Source: Pseudanabaena frigida
Lineage (GTDB): Bacteria; Cyanobacteriota; Cyanobacteriia; Pseudanabaenales; Pseudanabaenaceae
DNA length: 64,000 nucleotides
Direction of reading: 5' to 3'
Assembly: GCA_003242085.1 (NCBI GenBank)
Contig: QBML01000003.1
Coordinates: forward strand, 124,001-188,000
Positions 52,322-61,799 of the stretch are shown piece by piece. The first letter of the stretch is position 1. Each line of letters opens with the position of its first letter. The position numbers and the translations under genes were made by a program. The notes below the pieces were generated by a model, which saw only the letters and a list, made by a program, of their open reading frames with translations, was not told where the DNA came from and did no database searches.

Positions 52322-52565
52322 AGACAATTATTAAATGGTTTCTTAAGCCATCACCACTAATACAAAAAAGACCGTCTGCTAAATTTCACAAAAATTAAAT
52401 TAAATTAGATTAGACTAAATTGTTAAATCAATATAAACTCTATAAAATTACTGGCATAAGCTTGCGTTTAAAAAACGTTTTAGTTTTTTAAACATTTGAT
52501 TCATATTTTGTTCAAATTTGTTCAAATATTTTTACAAACTTCTGCTTATAAATGGGGCTGAGACA

Positions 52566-53681
52566 TTGAGCTTTCAAGTAGTAATCGTTGAAGATGAGAG
52601 CCTTGTTGCTCAGGATATTAGTCAAATACTTCGAGATGAAGGCTATATCATTCAGGCGATCGCATCTGATGGCGAAACAGCTATCAAGAAAATCGTCGAA
52701 CATGCTCCAGATCTAGTCCTGCTAGATGTTCAGATTAAAGGAGAAATAGATGGCATAGATGTAGCCCAATTTACTCAATCCTTCTATGACGTTCCCATTG
52801 TTTACTTAACTGCCTTCTCAGATACAGAAACCTTAAAACGTGCTCAATCAACTAATCCATTAGGATATGTAGTTAAACCATTTCGCCGTGAGCAACTTCT
52901 TGGCTCAATCGCTATAGCATTGTCAACTCATGCTGCTCAAAAACAAGATGATGACGAAACACATCTCAAAAAACAATTCCTAGCGATAGTTAGCCACGAA
53001 CTCCGCACTCCGCTTAATGCAATTATAGGATTTGCAGAATGTTTAAGTCAAGAATTTTTTGGGCTAGTCAATCCAGAGCAAATAGAAGCTTTACAAGTTA
53101 TTAACAGTAGCGGAAATCATTTACTAAGTCTAATTAATAGTATTCTTGATTTGGCATTGATAGAAGCAGGAAAGTTTAAATTACAACTTGACCTAACGCC
53201 GCTCGCTCCAGTTTGCCAAACTAGTTTAGAATATATCCAACAAGAAGCCCTGCAAAAACGGATTCAGCTTGAAGCAAAGATTCCAGCCAATCTCCCCTAC
53301 CTGATGTTGGATGAACGACGGGTTTTCCAGATTTTAATTAATCTACTCAAAAATGCTGTGAAATTTACTCCAGACAATGGACATATCACCCTAGAGGTGA
53401 TCCATGAACAGCACTTCTCAACTACAGAAGATATATCATCCATTAGGATTTCTGTAATTGATACAGGTATTGGTATTGCTCAAGACAACATTGACAAATT
53501 ATTTCAGGCTTTCAGCCAAGTTGACAGTAGCTACAGCCGTAAATATGAGGGATTAGGGCTAGGACTTACCTTTGTCAAAAGAATTGTGGAATTACACGGT
53601 GGTACAGTAGAAGTAGTAAGTGAACTAGGTATAGGAAGCCGCTTTACAATTGATTTACCCTGTGCTAATCCAATTCTTTAA
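52566..53681 (+). CDS. Response regulator-histidine kinase hybrid
   Basis: About 371 aa if translation begins at the TTG at 52566 (LSFQVVIVEDE); the frame is open from 52518 but has no ATG, so the start is uncertain. An N-terminal receiver domain (Asp in LVLLDVQIKG, Lys in VVKPFRR) precedes a kinase core with SHELRTPLNAIIGF, NLLKNAVKFTPDNG, DTGIGI and GLGLGLTFVKRI. The order receiver-then-kinase suits a relay that takes phosphate from the 1314-residue kinase upstream and passes it on. No output regulator is nearby. Confidence 0.9.
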   Translation: MSFQVVIVEDESLVAQDISQILRDEGYIIQAIASDGETAIKKIVEHAPDLVLLDVQIKGEIDGIDVAQFTQSFYDVPIVYLTAFSDTETLKRAQSTNPLGYVVKPFRREQLLGSIAIALSTHAAQKQDDDETHLKKQFLAIVSHELRTPLNAIIGFAECLSQEFFGLVNPEQIEALQVINSSGNHLLSLINSILDLALIEAGKFKLQLDLTPLAPVCQTSLEYIQQEALQKRIQLEAKIPANLPYLMLDERRVFQILINLLKNAVKFTPDNGHITLEVIHEQHFSTTEDISSIRISVIDTGIGIAQDNIDKLFQAFSQVDSSYSRKYEGLGLGLTFVKRIVELHGGTVEVVSELGIGSRFTIDLPCANPIL

Positions 53682-53693
53682 TTCAAGAAGATT

Positions 53694-54122
53694 ATGACCA
53701 TTTACTTTTACAGCACTAACCAAGCTTATGCAGAGTTCTCTAACTTTGCTCCTTTTGGGATTGAATTGGATGGTCAATGGTGGCGAACTACCGAACATTA
53801 TTTTCAAGCTCAAAAATTTTTAGACAAAACTTATCAAGAAAAAATACGTCAGGCTCCCGATCCTAAAATAGCAGCAAATCTGGGGCGTAGTCGCTCAGTT
53901 CCACTTCGAGAAGATTGGGAAAACATCAAAGACGATGTAATGCGTAGGGCTGTTCTCAAGAAATTTCAAACCCATCCCCAACTAAAAGAGCTTTTGATTG
54001 CCACAGGTGATCAGGAAATTGTGGAAAATGCTCCAGGGGACTACTATTGGGGTTGTGGAGCCGATGGCTCTGGCAAAAACATGTTAGGTAAAATCTTGCA
54101 AGAAGTTCGCGATCAAATCTAA
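53694..54122 (+). CDS. NADAR-family protein
   Basis: 142 aa. NADAR (YbiA/RibX-like) N-glycosidase fold: FSNFAPFGIELDGQWWRTTEHYFQAQKF, LGRSRSVPLREDWENIKDDVMRRAVLKKF (in pieces) and the C-terminal YYWGCGADGSGKNMLG. Known members cleave damaged riboflavin precursors, and some reverse DNA ADP-ribosylation by DarT-like toxins. No DarT gene or riboflavin gene is next to it. It lies 12 bases after the hybrid kinase and 17 bases before an Rpn gene. Confidence 0.92.
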   Translation: MTIYFYSTNQAYAEFSNFAPFGIELDGQWWRTTEHYFQAQKFLDKTYQEKIRQAPDPKIAANLGRSRSVPLREDWENIKDDVMRRAVLKKFQTHPQLKELLIATGDQEIVENAPGDYYWGCGADGSGKNMLGKILQEVRDQI

Positions 54123-54139
54123 AATGCTAAAATCCTGCC

Positions 54140-54967
54140 ATGATTGATAACATCTGTAAGTTTTTAGCAGAAAGCTTCTCCGCAGACTTCGCAAGTTGGA
54201 TATTAGGAGAAGCGATCGCTTTAACCAAAATCGAACCATCCGAACTCTCGGCTGAGCCAATCCGTGCTGACTCAGTGATATTCCTCGAATCAACCAAAAT
54301 TATCCTGCATATTGAATTTCAGACCGAGCCAAATAAAAATATTCCCTTCCGCATGGCAGATTATCGGCTCAGGCTGTATCGTAAATTTCCCGACAGACAG
54401 ATTCATCAGGTTGTTATCTATCTCAATGCCAGTCAATCATCATTAGTACATGAAACAACTTTTAGGATTGGTGCATTAAATCATGAATTTAACGTCATTA
54501 GGCTATGGGAACAGCCCACAGAAATATTTCAGCAATATCAGGGACCATTTCCTTTTGCGACATTATCTCAAACCAGCAACCCCGAAGAAACGCTAAGACA
54601 AGTTGCCAAGCAAATTGAAAATATCCAAGATAAAGAAATACAAAGTAACGTAGCTGCATCGACCGCTATAATATCAGGTATAGCCCTGAATAAAGAAATC
54701 ATCCAAAGACTTTTGAGGAGCGAAATCATGAAAGAATCGGTAATTTATCAAGAAATTTTAATGGAAGGCAAAGCTGAAGGCAAAGCTGAAGGCAAAGCTG
54801 AAACTGCTAATCAAATTGCCACAAATATGTTGCTTTCCAATATTTCTGTAGAATTAGTCTCTCAATTTACAGGACTTACCCTAAAACAAGTCGAAAAACT
54901 AAGAAAGCTTTCTCAAAAATCCAAGATGCCTAAATCGTCCAAACCTAAGAGATCGTCAAAAAATTAA
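54140..54967 (+). CDS. Rpn-family (PD-(D/E)XK) nuclease-like protein
   Basis: 275 aa. It matches the Rpn/transposase_31-like cyanobacterial family: an N-terminal nuclease-fold domain (IRADSVIFL, ILHIEFQTEPN, YRLRLYRKFP) and a C-terminal tail. The tail has an in-frame three-copy repeat of EGKA (residues ~212-225), then a helical hook (LVSQFTGLTLKQVEKLRKLS) and a basic end. Family members promote RecA-independent recombination in E. coli, and some act in phage defence. It follows the NADAR gene closely, suggesting an operon. Confidence 0.88.
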   Translation: MIDNICKFLAESFSADFASWILGEAIALTKIEPSELSAEPIRADSVIFLESTKIILHIEFQTEPNKNIPFRMADYRLRLYRKFPDRQIHQVVIYLNASQSSLVHETTFRIGALNHEFNVIRLWEQPTEIFQQYQGPFPFATLSQTSNPEETLRQVAKQIENIQDKEIQSNVAASTAIISGIALNKEIIQRLLRSEIMKESVIYQEILMEGKAEGKAEGKAETANQIATNMLLSNISVELVSQFTGLTLKQVEKLRKLSQKSKMPKSSKPKRSSKN

Positions 54968-55067
54968 TCGCTACCATTCACATAATGGAAAGTTATCAAG
55001 ATTACCATGAGTTAAACCTGCAAATAGTTCATACGTTATTTGGGGAGAAGAAGCTATTGGGATAAAC

Positions 55068-57362
55068 ATGTCACCAACTAATTGGCATATCTTAGAAACA
55101 GTTGAACTACCGACTTGGTTAATCGAAAAAGTGGGGAATTTTGCCGCGCAGTTACTTTATCAAAGGGGAATATTTGAGCCTAAGCAAGTAGCTGCATTTT
55201 TAGATACAGAAGCCTATCGACCGACGAGTGCTTTTGCTTTTCCTGAGATGCAGCAGGCGATCGCCCGTATTCAACAAGCTTACGCACAGGGAGAAACGAT
55301 CGCGATTTGGGGGGACTTTGATGCGGATGGGATTACGGCAACATCGGTGTTGTGGGAGGGCTTAGGACAGTTTTTTGCTCAAGGCGATCGCTTAGTTTTT
55401 TATATTCCCGATCGCCTTAAAGAGTCGCATGGTATATCGATTCGGGGTTTAGATGAGTTGCGATCGCAATGCGAAGCCGCAGGAAAGTCTCTAGAGCTAA
55501 TTATTACTTGCGATACGGGTAGCACTAACTTAGAAGCTCTCAAGTATGCTAGCGAATTAGGAATTGATATCATTGTTACTGATCATCACACTTTACCCGA
55601 TGAACGTCCGCCAGTTGTGGCGATTATCAATCCGCGCTATTTACCTAATGATCATCCCTTATTCCATTTATCGGGTGTGGCAGTTGCGTATAAATTAATG
55701 GAAGCATTGTATGAAACCTTGCCTGAAGTTCCCAATCAGCCCTTAGAGGATTTGTTAGATTTAGTAGCGATCGGCTTAGTAGCGGATTTGGTGCAGCTTA
55801 AGGACGATTGCCGCTATCTTGCCCAAAAGGGTATTGAAGTTTTGCGGCAAAAGAAACGTCTCGGTGTGCGAATGCTCTTAGAGCAATGTAAAAAAGTTGG
55901 CGATCGCCCGATTGATATTAGTTTTGGAATTGCGCCGCGCATTAATGCTGTCAGCCGCATCTGGGGCGACGTACGGAAATGTGTAGAATTGCTCACCACC
56001 CGCGATGAGAAAGTTTGTAAGTCGCTAATTGAGCAGACGGAAATGGCGAATGTACAGCGTAAAGCTTTACAGAAAAAGGTATTCAAGCAAGTTCAGTCCA
56101 AAATCGAACAACTCGATCTTTCGACTACGGGAATCATCGTACTTGCCGATCCGCAATGGTCGGTGGGAGTTTTGGGGCTAGTCGCAGGTCAAGTAGTGGT
56201 GGAATATGGTCGCCCGACAATTCTCTGTACGGTTGAGGATGGCATTGCGAAGGGAAGTGCGCGATCGCTGGAGGGTGTGAATCTCTACGATCTGCTCAAA
56301 GGTCAAGAACATCTACTATTAAGCTTTGGTGGACATCCGCTTGCGGGGGGCTTGAGCTTTCGCCTTGAGAATTTGTTGGTACTGATTGAGTCTCTCGATC
56401 GAAGATTTTGGAGTCAGTACGGACAATTGCAGAGTAAGGCGATCGCGATCGATTTAGAAGTAAAAATTACTGACCTTACCAAAGAACTATTTAATGAATT
56501 CAAACAATTAGATCCCTTTGGTATGGGTAATCCCTATCCTCGATTGCTAGTTCGCGATTGTAAATTTTTAGAAGTATCTAACGCGAATATTCGCACCCAA
56601 AAAGGACAGAAAGTTGAGTACATTAAAACCCAATATGTCTTAAGCGATCGCCTTGGTAACCAGATTTATGGCGATTGGTGGGGGCACTACAGCTATGAGT
56701 TACCTGATACATTCTGTGATGTGGTGATTGAATTAGTTGATAATCCTTTTCGCCGTCGTTATGATGTGCGTCTAATCGATTTCCATGCTCAGAGTGCGCC
56801 GCTCAGTGCAGATTTGCCATCTCTTGCCTCGACATCTTTAAAAAGCTCCGATCGCGCTAACTTGAAGATCATCGATCTACGCGGTCGCGATCTTGTCGAA
56901 TTCGATCAAGGTCTAATAACTACCTGCGATCGCTGTCCGCAAAGTTGGCAAGATTTGAATACCATTATTGATCGAGCCAATCAATCTCAACAATCGTTAG
57001 CTTTGGTTTATCCACCACCCGTTCAAATGAATGGCATAAATGTATGGAAGATTTTGGTTGGGATTGCGAAATACCTTAGTCGGACTGGAAAAGAGATTAG
57101 GCGATCGCAATTAGTCGAAAAGTTAGGAATTGACGATCAAGATGTCTTGCAGCTTGGCTTTGATGAGTTGCGACAGTATGGTTATGTGGTGGATATTGAT
57201 GACGACCACGAAGATTTAGACCAGAAAATTTGCATTAGTTCTATTCCTAAAACTGAGCATTTATCTGTTCCATCTCAGCTATTTATCCAAGCCGCGAATG
57301 AATTATTATTTCAGCAACAGTTCTTTGATCGGCAATTGCTTTCATTTAGTCAAGTTGCTTAA
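55068..57362 (+). CDS. recJ: Single-stranded-DNA-specific exonuclease RecJ
   Basis: 764 aa. 5'-to-3' ssDNA exonuclease of recombination and repair. The DHH domain has IWGDFDADGITAT (motif I), CDTGS, and TDHHTLPDE; the DHHA1 domain has FGGHPLAGGLSF. The OB-fold C-terminal region follows (FGMGNPYPRLLVRD). The protein is about 190 residues longer than E. coli RecJ; the added C-terminal part carries a winged-helix-like stretch (RSQLVEKLGIDDQDVLQLGFDELRQYG, in pieces), as in other cyanobacterial RecJ. Confidence 0.96.
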   Translation: MSPTNWHILETVELPTWLIEKVGNFAAQLLYQRGIFEPKQVAAFLDTEAYRPTSAFAFPEMQQAIARIQQAYAQGETIAIWGDFDADGITATSVLWEGLGQFFAQGDRLVFYIPDRLKESHGISIRGLDELRSQCEAAGKSLELIITCDTGSTNLEALKYASELGIDIIVTDHHTLPDERPPVVAIINPRYLPNDHPLFHLSGVAVAYKLMEALYETLPEVPNQPLEDLLDLVAIGLVADLVQLKDDCRYLAQKGIEVLRQKKRLGVRMLLEQCKKVGDRPIDISFGIAPRINAVSRIWGDVRKCVELLTTRDEKVCKSLIEQTEMANVQRKALQKKVFKQVQSKIEQLDLSTTGIIVLADPQWSVGVLGLVAGQVVVEYGRPTILCTVEDGIAKGSARSLEGVNLYDLLKGQEHLLLSFGGHPLAGGLSFRLENLLVLIESLDRRFWSQYGQLQSKAIAIDLEVKITDLTKELFNEFKQLDPFGMGNPYPRLLVRDCKFLEVSNANIRTQKGQKVEYIKTQYVLSDRLGNQIYGDWWGHYSYELPDTFCDVVIELVDNPFRRRYDVRLIDFHAQSAPLSADLPSLASTSLKSSDRANLKIIDLRGRDLVEFDQGLITTCDRCPQSWQDLNTIIDRANQSQQSLALVYPPPVQMNGINVWKILVGIAKYLSRTGKEIRRSQLVEKLGIDDQDVLQLGFDELRQYGYVVDIDDDHEDLDQKICISSIPKTEHLSVPSQLFIQAANELLFQQQFFDRQLLSFSQVA

Positions 57363-57383
57363 AGGAAAGTGTCCAAAGCGAAA

Positions 57384-58106
57384 TTAATCCTGTTCTGATG
57401 AAGGTAAGCGCCGACGAGCAGAAGCGATCGCTTGCTGGAGTTTTGCTTGGAGTAGTTCTTTGGGTGGTAATACGGTAAGGTATTCAGCAACGTGGATACC
57501 GCTTTTGTCTAGTTCCAGTAATTCAATTTGTTCTTGTTTTTTGCCTGCACATAAAATGATTCCTAATGGTGGAAGTTCATCGCTCTCTTGGTCATATTTG
57601 GCAAGCCAACGTAAATAGAGTTCCATTTGGCTTTTGTATTCATGGCGAAAGTTGCCGAGTTTAAGGTCGATCGCGACAAGGCGTTTGAGTTTACGGTTAT
57701 AGAGCAGCAGGTCAATATAAAAGTCATCATTATCGATTTGGATGCGTTTTTGCCGTGCAATAAAGGTAAATCCTGCGCCAAGTTCTAATAAAAATTTCTC
57801 GATATCGCGCAGGATGGCATCTTCAAGGTCTTTTTCAAGGTAGCGATCGCTTATATCTAAAAAGTCTAGGATGTAGGGATCTTTTATCAGCAAGTCTGTG
57901 GATATTTGCTGCTCTTGACGCAGTTGTTCTAAATGATGACGAATAGGGTCTTCGGGTTTCCGCACAAGCTCGGCATTTCTAATAACAGCAAGGGCGGCGC
58001 GTTGTTTGGCAGCATCAATAAGCTGACTAATTTCGCTAAAGAGTGTTTGCGCTGTTTCTTGGATATCTGGATTAATCTGTGGTGAGTTGCGATCGGATGT
58101 GTTCAT
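57384..58106 (-). CDS. YhcG/DUF1016-type PD-(D/E)XK nuclease, shortened
   Basis: 240 aa. The C-terminal nuclease domain is intact: FYIDLLLYNRKLKRLVAIDLKLG (Asp, then Asp-x-Lys), QMELYLRWL and PPLGIILCAGK. The helical DUF1016 N-terminal domain is reduced to about 95 residues, against about 150-180 in full-length members of ~340 aa. The family is linked to restriction-like systems and Holliday-junction-type activity, but function is unproven. No partner is visible, and DUF433 follows on the upstream side. Confidence 0.85.
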   Translation of the reverse strand: MNTSDRNSPQINPDIQETAQTLFSEISQLIDAAKQRAALAVIRNAELVRKPEDPIRHHLEQLRQEQQISTDLLIKDPYILDFLDISDRYLEKDLEDAILRDIEKFLLELGAGFTFIARQKRIQIDNDDFYIDLLLYNRKLKRLVAIDLKLGNFRHEYKSQMELYLRWLAKYDQESDELPPLGIILCAGKKQEQIELLELDKSGIHVAEYLTVLPPKELLQAKLQQAIASARRRLPSSEQD

Positions 58107-58189
58107 AATATTTCTCTATTTTGAGAATAAGTATTAGGCGAAGTAGAAGGCGATGATCGCTGGGGATAAATGAGGATCAATCCAGATGG

Positions 58190-58414
58190 TCATGCGACTA
58201 ATACAGGATGATTGAGTTTACGCGATGCATAGGCTAGTGCTGCTTTTAGGTCATCTCTTTCTAGATCGGGCATTTCTTCTAAAATCTCTTCGGCGCTGAG
58301 TCCAGCTACAAATAAGTCGAGAACATCTGAGACGCGAATTCTTATGCCACGAATGCAGGGACGACCACCGCATTGTCTGGGGTTAATTGTAATTCTTTTA
58401 AGTAGTTCTGGCAT
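58190..58414 (-). CDS. DUF433 family protein, antitoxin-like
   Basis: 74 aa. DUF433 signature: NPRQCGGRPCIRGIRIRVSDVLDLF, then EEILEEMPDLERDDLKAALAYA, a winged-helix-like fold. Members often act as antitoxins (VapB45-like) to a DUF5615 nuclease-fold toxin located just downstream. No such toxin is next to it; the following same-strand gene is a YhcG nuclease 83 bases downstream. It may be an orphan antitoxin. Confidence 0.9.
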   Translation of the reverse strand: MPELLKRITINPRQCGGRPCIRGIRIRVSDVLDLFVAGLSAEEILEEMPDLERDDLKAALAYASRKLNHPVLVA

Positions 58415-58611
58415 TTGAGTATTTACCTAACACTTTTTTCCAGTATAGATGAGTAGTGGTGAGAATAAGTATTAGATGGAAGGAGATCGCCCAGACACTT
58501 TTTATTTAGATTCTTTCACTAATGTCTAATAAGGATTAGCAAAAGGAAGACATAGTATTTTTCATGTTTTATCATGCTAGTATTACTTTATTTTTACAAT
58601 TACTTTAGGTA

Positions 58612-60156
58612 ATGAAAGTGAGTAATCAATGGTGGCTCGCTCGTACAATCAACGCGGATTCTAGTTGGGGAGGAGTTCGCGCACTTGCAGTCAGTTCACA
58701 AAGTTTAGATCTTGCCAGTGCGGGCGATGATCATGGGATCAAAATAATTGACATTACCCGCAACAGGATAGTTTCAACATTAAAAGGGCATACAGGGTCT
58801 ATTCGATCACTTGTTTTTACGCCAGATGGCAAGACCTTAGTATCTGGTAGTGATGACAGTAGAATTTTACTGTGGGATAGATTTGAGAAGAAACAGATAG
58901 GTGAAATCCGCAGTCATGCCAATTCAGTAACTACGCTTGCTACACTGAAATCCAAAAACTTGCTAATTAGTGGTAGTGATGATCTAACAATCAAAATTCA
59001 CAATTTACAAAATTTGCAGGAAGTAGCAGTATTGAAAGGTCATTCAAGCTATATTCAATCATTATCTGTATCACCAAATCAGAAATGGATTGTTAGTGGT
59101 AGTTGTGATAGAACTGCCAAGATTTGGAGTGCTACCAGCTATCAAGAAATGTTTACGCTGTATGGACATTCCTCAGATATTCGTTGTGTTGATTGCAATG
59201 ATAAAATTGTTGCGGCTGGTTCAGATGATGGCGATATCATTCTTTGGAATATTGAGTCTGGAATGCCAGAAGTTACAATTTATGGTCATCTTAGTGGTGT
59301 GCGTTCTCTTGTCTTTAGTAAAAATAATCAGATAATGGCTAGTGGTGATGATGGAGGAAATATAAAAATATGGGATCTATCCTCCAAAGAATTGATTTTT
59401 GATTACAAGCTACATTCGTCAGGAGTTAGTAGTCTTGTATTTACCTCTGATGATCAGTTGTTAGTAAGTAGTGGTTGGGATAGAAATGTAAATGTTATGG
59501 CATCTAGTATGTCCATGTTGTTTTCACTTAATAAGGCTGAGAATTATCAACAGGAAGGATCACTTGTTAAACCAGTAATTGAATCTTCTCCTATTAAATC
59601 AGTAGTTGAACCAGAATCATTTCGTTTTGAGCAAGAATCTTTAACTATTTCATTTCAGGATCTTCAGATTACTGGAGACGATCTCAGAAAATATTTAAAG
59701 AAATGTGGTCAAGAGTACGCAAGCAGGAGAAAAGAAGAACGTTCAAAAGAAAGGGTTAGAATGAGAAATGTGTCTTTAGAGATTCAAAAAAGACGAGAAG
59801 AACGTCTTGAAAGAGAACAGACTCAACGTGAGCAAAGAGAAAAAGAAAGAAAAGAGCAAGTAGCGCGTGAACGTTCGGCGAGAGATCAAGAAGAAAGAGA
59901 GCGCAAAGAAAAAGCTTATCAAGAGAGGAAAGAACAGGCAGTACGGGAGCGTCTAGCCAGAGGGCAGGAAGAGGCAAAACAAGAACAAAAGAAGAAAGCA
60001 GAAGAGTCTAAGAAAAAAGCTGAAAAAGGTTTTTGGGATGAGCTTTTTAGTGGTGATGGGCGCAGTTACTCAAGTTCTAATGATGGAACTTATGTTAAGG
60101 ATTACCAGAAAAAGGATGGGACAAAAGTGAAAGGACATAATCGTAAAAAAAAGTAA
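58612..60156 (+). CDS. WD40-repeat protein with charged coiled-coil tail
   Basis: 514 aa. Residues ~20-300 form seven WD40 repeats (GHTGSIRSLVFTPDGKTLVSGSDDSRILLW and similar, in pieces), i.e. one propeller. Residues ~370-480 are an extremely charged helix rich in E, R, K and Q (EREQTQREQREKERKEQ), a coiled coil or single alpha-helix. The tail ends basic (KDGTKVKGHNRKKK). There is no enzymatic domain, so it is likely a scaffold. Relation to the STAND-WD40 gene at 7200 is by fold only. Confidence 0.85.
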   Translation: MKVSNQWWLARTINADSSWGGVRALAVSSQSLDLASAGDDHGIKIIDITRNRIVSTLKGHTGSIRSLVFTPDGKTLVSGSDDSRILLWDRFEKKQIGEIRSHANSVTTLATLKSKNLLISGSDDLTIKIHNLQNLQEVAVLKGHSSYIQSLSVSPNQKWIVSGSCDRTAKIWSATSYQEMFTLYGHSSDIRCVDCNDKIVAAGSDDGDIILWNIESGMPEVTIYGHLSGVRSLVFSKNNQIMASGDDGGNIKIWDLSSKELIFDYKLHSSGVSSLVFTSDDQLLVSSGWDRNVNVMASSMSMLFSLNKAENYQQEGSLVKPVIESSPIKSVVEPESFRFEQESLTISFQDLQITGDDLRKYLKKCGQEYASRRKEERSKERVRMRNVSLEIQKRREERLEREQTQREQREKERKEQVARERSARDQEERERKEKAYQERKEQAVRERLARGQEEAKQEQKKKAEESKKKAEKGFWDELFSGDGRSYSSSNDGTYVKDYQKKDGTKVKGHNRKKK

Positions 60157-60365
60157 GTAAAACTGAATATTGAAACTATCGAGATTTGTAATATATTCGG
60201 CGATCGCCGATCTTTGCCTAACTCACCTTCTGACTTTTACCGCGATCGCTTTTATCTACAAGGCTATGTTAGCGATCTCGCTTGGTGATGATAAAAGGCG
60301 AACTTCTTTACTACTAAGATTTTGCTAAACTAAAAATAACTTGAGTGTTAATCGAGCAAAGTCGT

Positions 60366-60623
60366 ATGAACGCAATTAAAAATGAGATAGTACAACGCTT
60401 AGAAATTATCCCCGATGATAAGCTAAGAGAAGTTCTTAGCTTCTTAAACTATCTGGTATGGCAAACTGAAAATCCTCAAACTCAAGAAGATACAGACTGG
60501 CTAGAGAGCGACTTGTCAAGTTTAGATAACTATGAACCCTATGAATGGCAAGAAGGAGAACTTCAAGAAGGAATACCCGTTAAATTTATTGCTGAAACAG
60601 GAAAAATTGAGATCGGTGTATGA
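60366..60623 (+). CDS. Antitoxin (DUF2281-like) of a MazF-type pair
   Basis: 85 aa from the ATG at 60366; the open frame starts earlier but the ATG gives the usual form. N-terminal helices EIVQRLEIIPDDKLREVLSFLNYL match the DUF2281 segment found in several antitoxins. The stop overlaps the toxin start by four bases (ATGA), so translation is coupled. The remaining acidic part (EDTDWLESDLSSLDNYEPYEW) is suited to bind a basic toxin. Confidence 0.85.
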   Translation: MNAIKNEIVQRLEIIPDDKLREVLSFLNYLVWQTENPQTQEDTDWLESDLSSLDNYEPYEWQEGELQEGIPVKFIAETGKIEIGV

Positions 60624-60997
60624 CAGAGCGTATTTTACAAATTGGTGATGTCGTCACAGCAAAATTTCCTAGTCAAAATCCTAGCGGTAGAGAGCAAGAA
60701 GGCTACAGACCTGCAATTGTTGTAGGAATCCCCAGCCGATTAGGGAAACTGCGATTTCCTCTAGTCTTTGTTGTACCCATGACAACGGATCGAGGTCAAG
60801 AATGGGCTAACATAAATCCTAATTTATATGTACGATTTTCGGCTGGTGTTGCTAATTTAAAATCACCATCAATTGCTCTATTAGATCAAGTTCGTGCAAT
60901 AGATATTTCTCGCATTGTGGCATATCGTGGTAGCCTTACACCTCAAGAATATGAAGCGATCGCAGAATCCCTTCAGAAAATAATGGAACCTGAGTAA
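60620..60997 (+). CDS. MazF/PemK-family toxin
   Basis: 125 aa. mRNA interferase fold with GDVVTAKFPSQNPSGREQEGYRPAIVVG and the later strand FVVPMTTDR, then DQVRAIDISRI. The catalytic Arg of the YRPAIVV segment and the Thr in MTTDR are in the usual positions. It overlaps the antitoxin gene, so the pair is a complete module. Confidence 0.92.
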   Translation: MTERILQIGDVVTAKFPSQNPSGREQEGYRPAIVVGIPSRLGKLRFPLVFVVPMTTDRGQEWANINPNLYVRFSAGVANLKSPSIALLDQVRAIDISRIVAYRGSLTPQEYEAIAESLQKIMEPE

Positions 60998-61134
60998 AAG
61001 CTTCATCGCCATTTGTAGAGATTATTTGTGCGATCGCATTGCTAAGTTGTGATGATGGATATAGGCGATCGCTTCTTAAAAATGTCAGTATATAACCGCT
61101 ATAATCAAAAAATAATCCTCACCTGTAAATCGTA

Positions 61135-61401
61135 ATGACACTTAAAGAATTACTATTACAAGAAATTAACAGCACTCCAAACGAAGAGATAGAAGATCTA
61201 TTTGGCTTTGTCAAATCACTCAAAGCACCGACAAAAACACCACTAGCAACATACCTTGAACTTTTGGAACGGATTGATTATCTAGAAGCGATCGTCGGTA
61301 TTCGCAAGGGGCTAGACGAATTTGACCAAGGAAAAGGAATTCCTGCTGAACAAGCATTGGCAAATCTACAGCAAAAACTTAGCATTCCCCCTCGCCCATG
61401 A
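61135..61401 (+). CDS. Antitoxin (DUF2281-like) of a RelE/ParE pair
   Basis: 88 aa. It begins MTLKELLLQEINSTPNEEIEDLFGFVKSL, a DUF2281-like start, and ends with a helical part (GIPAEQALANLQQKLSIPPRP) that probably binds the toxin. A TATAAT box lies at 61100-61105. It overlaps the toxin start by four bases. Confidence 0.85.
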   Translation: MTLKELLLQEINSTPNEEIEDLFGFVKSLKAPTKTPLATYLELLERIDYLEAIVGIRKGLDEFDQGKGIPAEQALANLQQKLSIPPRP

Positions 61402-61715
61402 ATTACCAAATCCTCATTCAACCTACTGCTTTTCAAGAAATTGAAATATCCTATCGTTGGATGTGCGACAATCTAAGCGCTGATACAGCAAACAATTGGT
61501 ATTACGAACTTCACGACGCGATTGCTTCATTACAAACATTCCCAAATCGGTGTCCTATAGCACCAGAAGCATCAATAATTGGGCGTGAAATTCATCAACT
61601 TTTGATTGGTAAACGAAAGAAATATCGAGTTTTGTTTGTCGTTGAGAAAGAAGTCATAGCGATTCTTCATGTTCGCCATAGCCACCAATCCTATGTAGGT
61701 GAGAGTTTTGAATGA
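61398..61715 (+). CDS. RelE/ParE-family toxin
   Basis: 105 aa. ParE_toxin fold: ISYRWMCDNLSADTANNWYYELHDAIASLQTFPNRCPIAPEA (in pieces), then REIHQLLIGKRKKYRVLFVVEKEVIAILHVRH. The basic RKKYR and final RHSH resemble active or gyrase-binding surfaces of RelE/ParE; which target applies cannot be told. It completes the second module within 1.4 kb. Confidence 0.92.
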   Translation: MNYQILIQPTAFQEIEISYRWMCDNLSADTANNWYYELHDAIASLQTFPNRCPIAPEASIIGREIHQLLIGKRKKYRVLFVVEKEVIAILHVRHSHQSYVGESFE

Positions 61716-61799
61716 TTGTTATTGTTGAAGGCGATCGCCATTGGTAGAGACTATTTGCGCGATCGCCAACTTTTCTCTTATCGATGATTCTTTTTGTAG

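Noticed and set aside
54140-54967. Rpn protein as a transposase and thus a mobile element
   Set aside because: Family names include 'putative transposase', but the fold is a PD-(D/E)XK nuclease, and no terminal inverted repeats or target duplications are visible.
60157-61134. tRNA or small RNA genes in gaps around the toxin-antitoxin modules
   Set aside because: No cloverleaf, T-loop GGTTCGA motif or anticodon stem was found here or in other gaps of the window.
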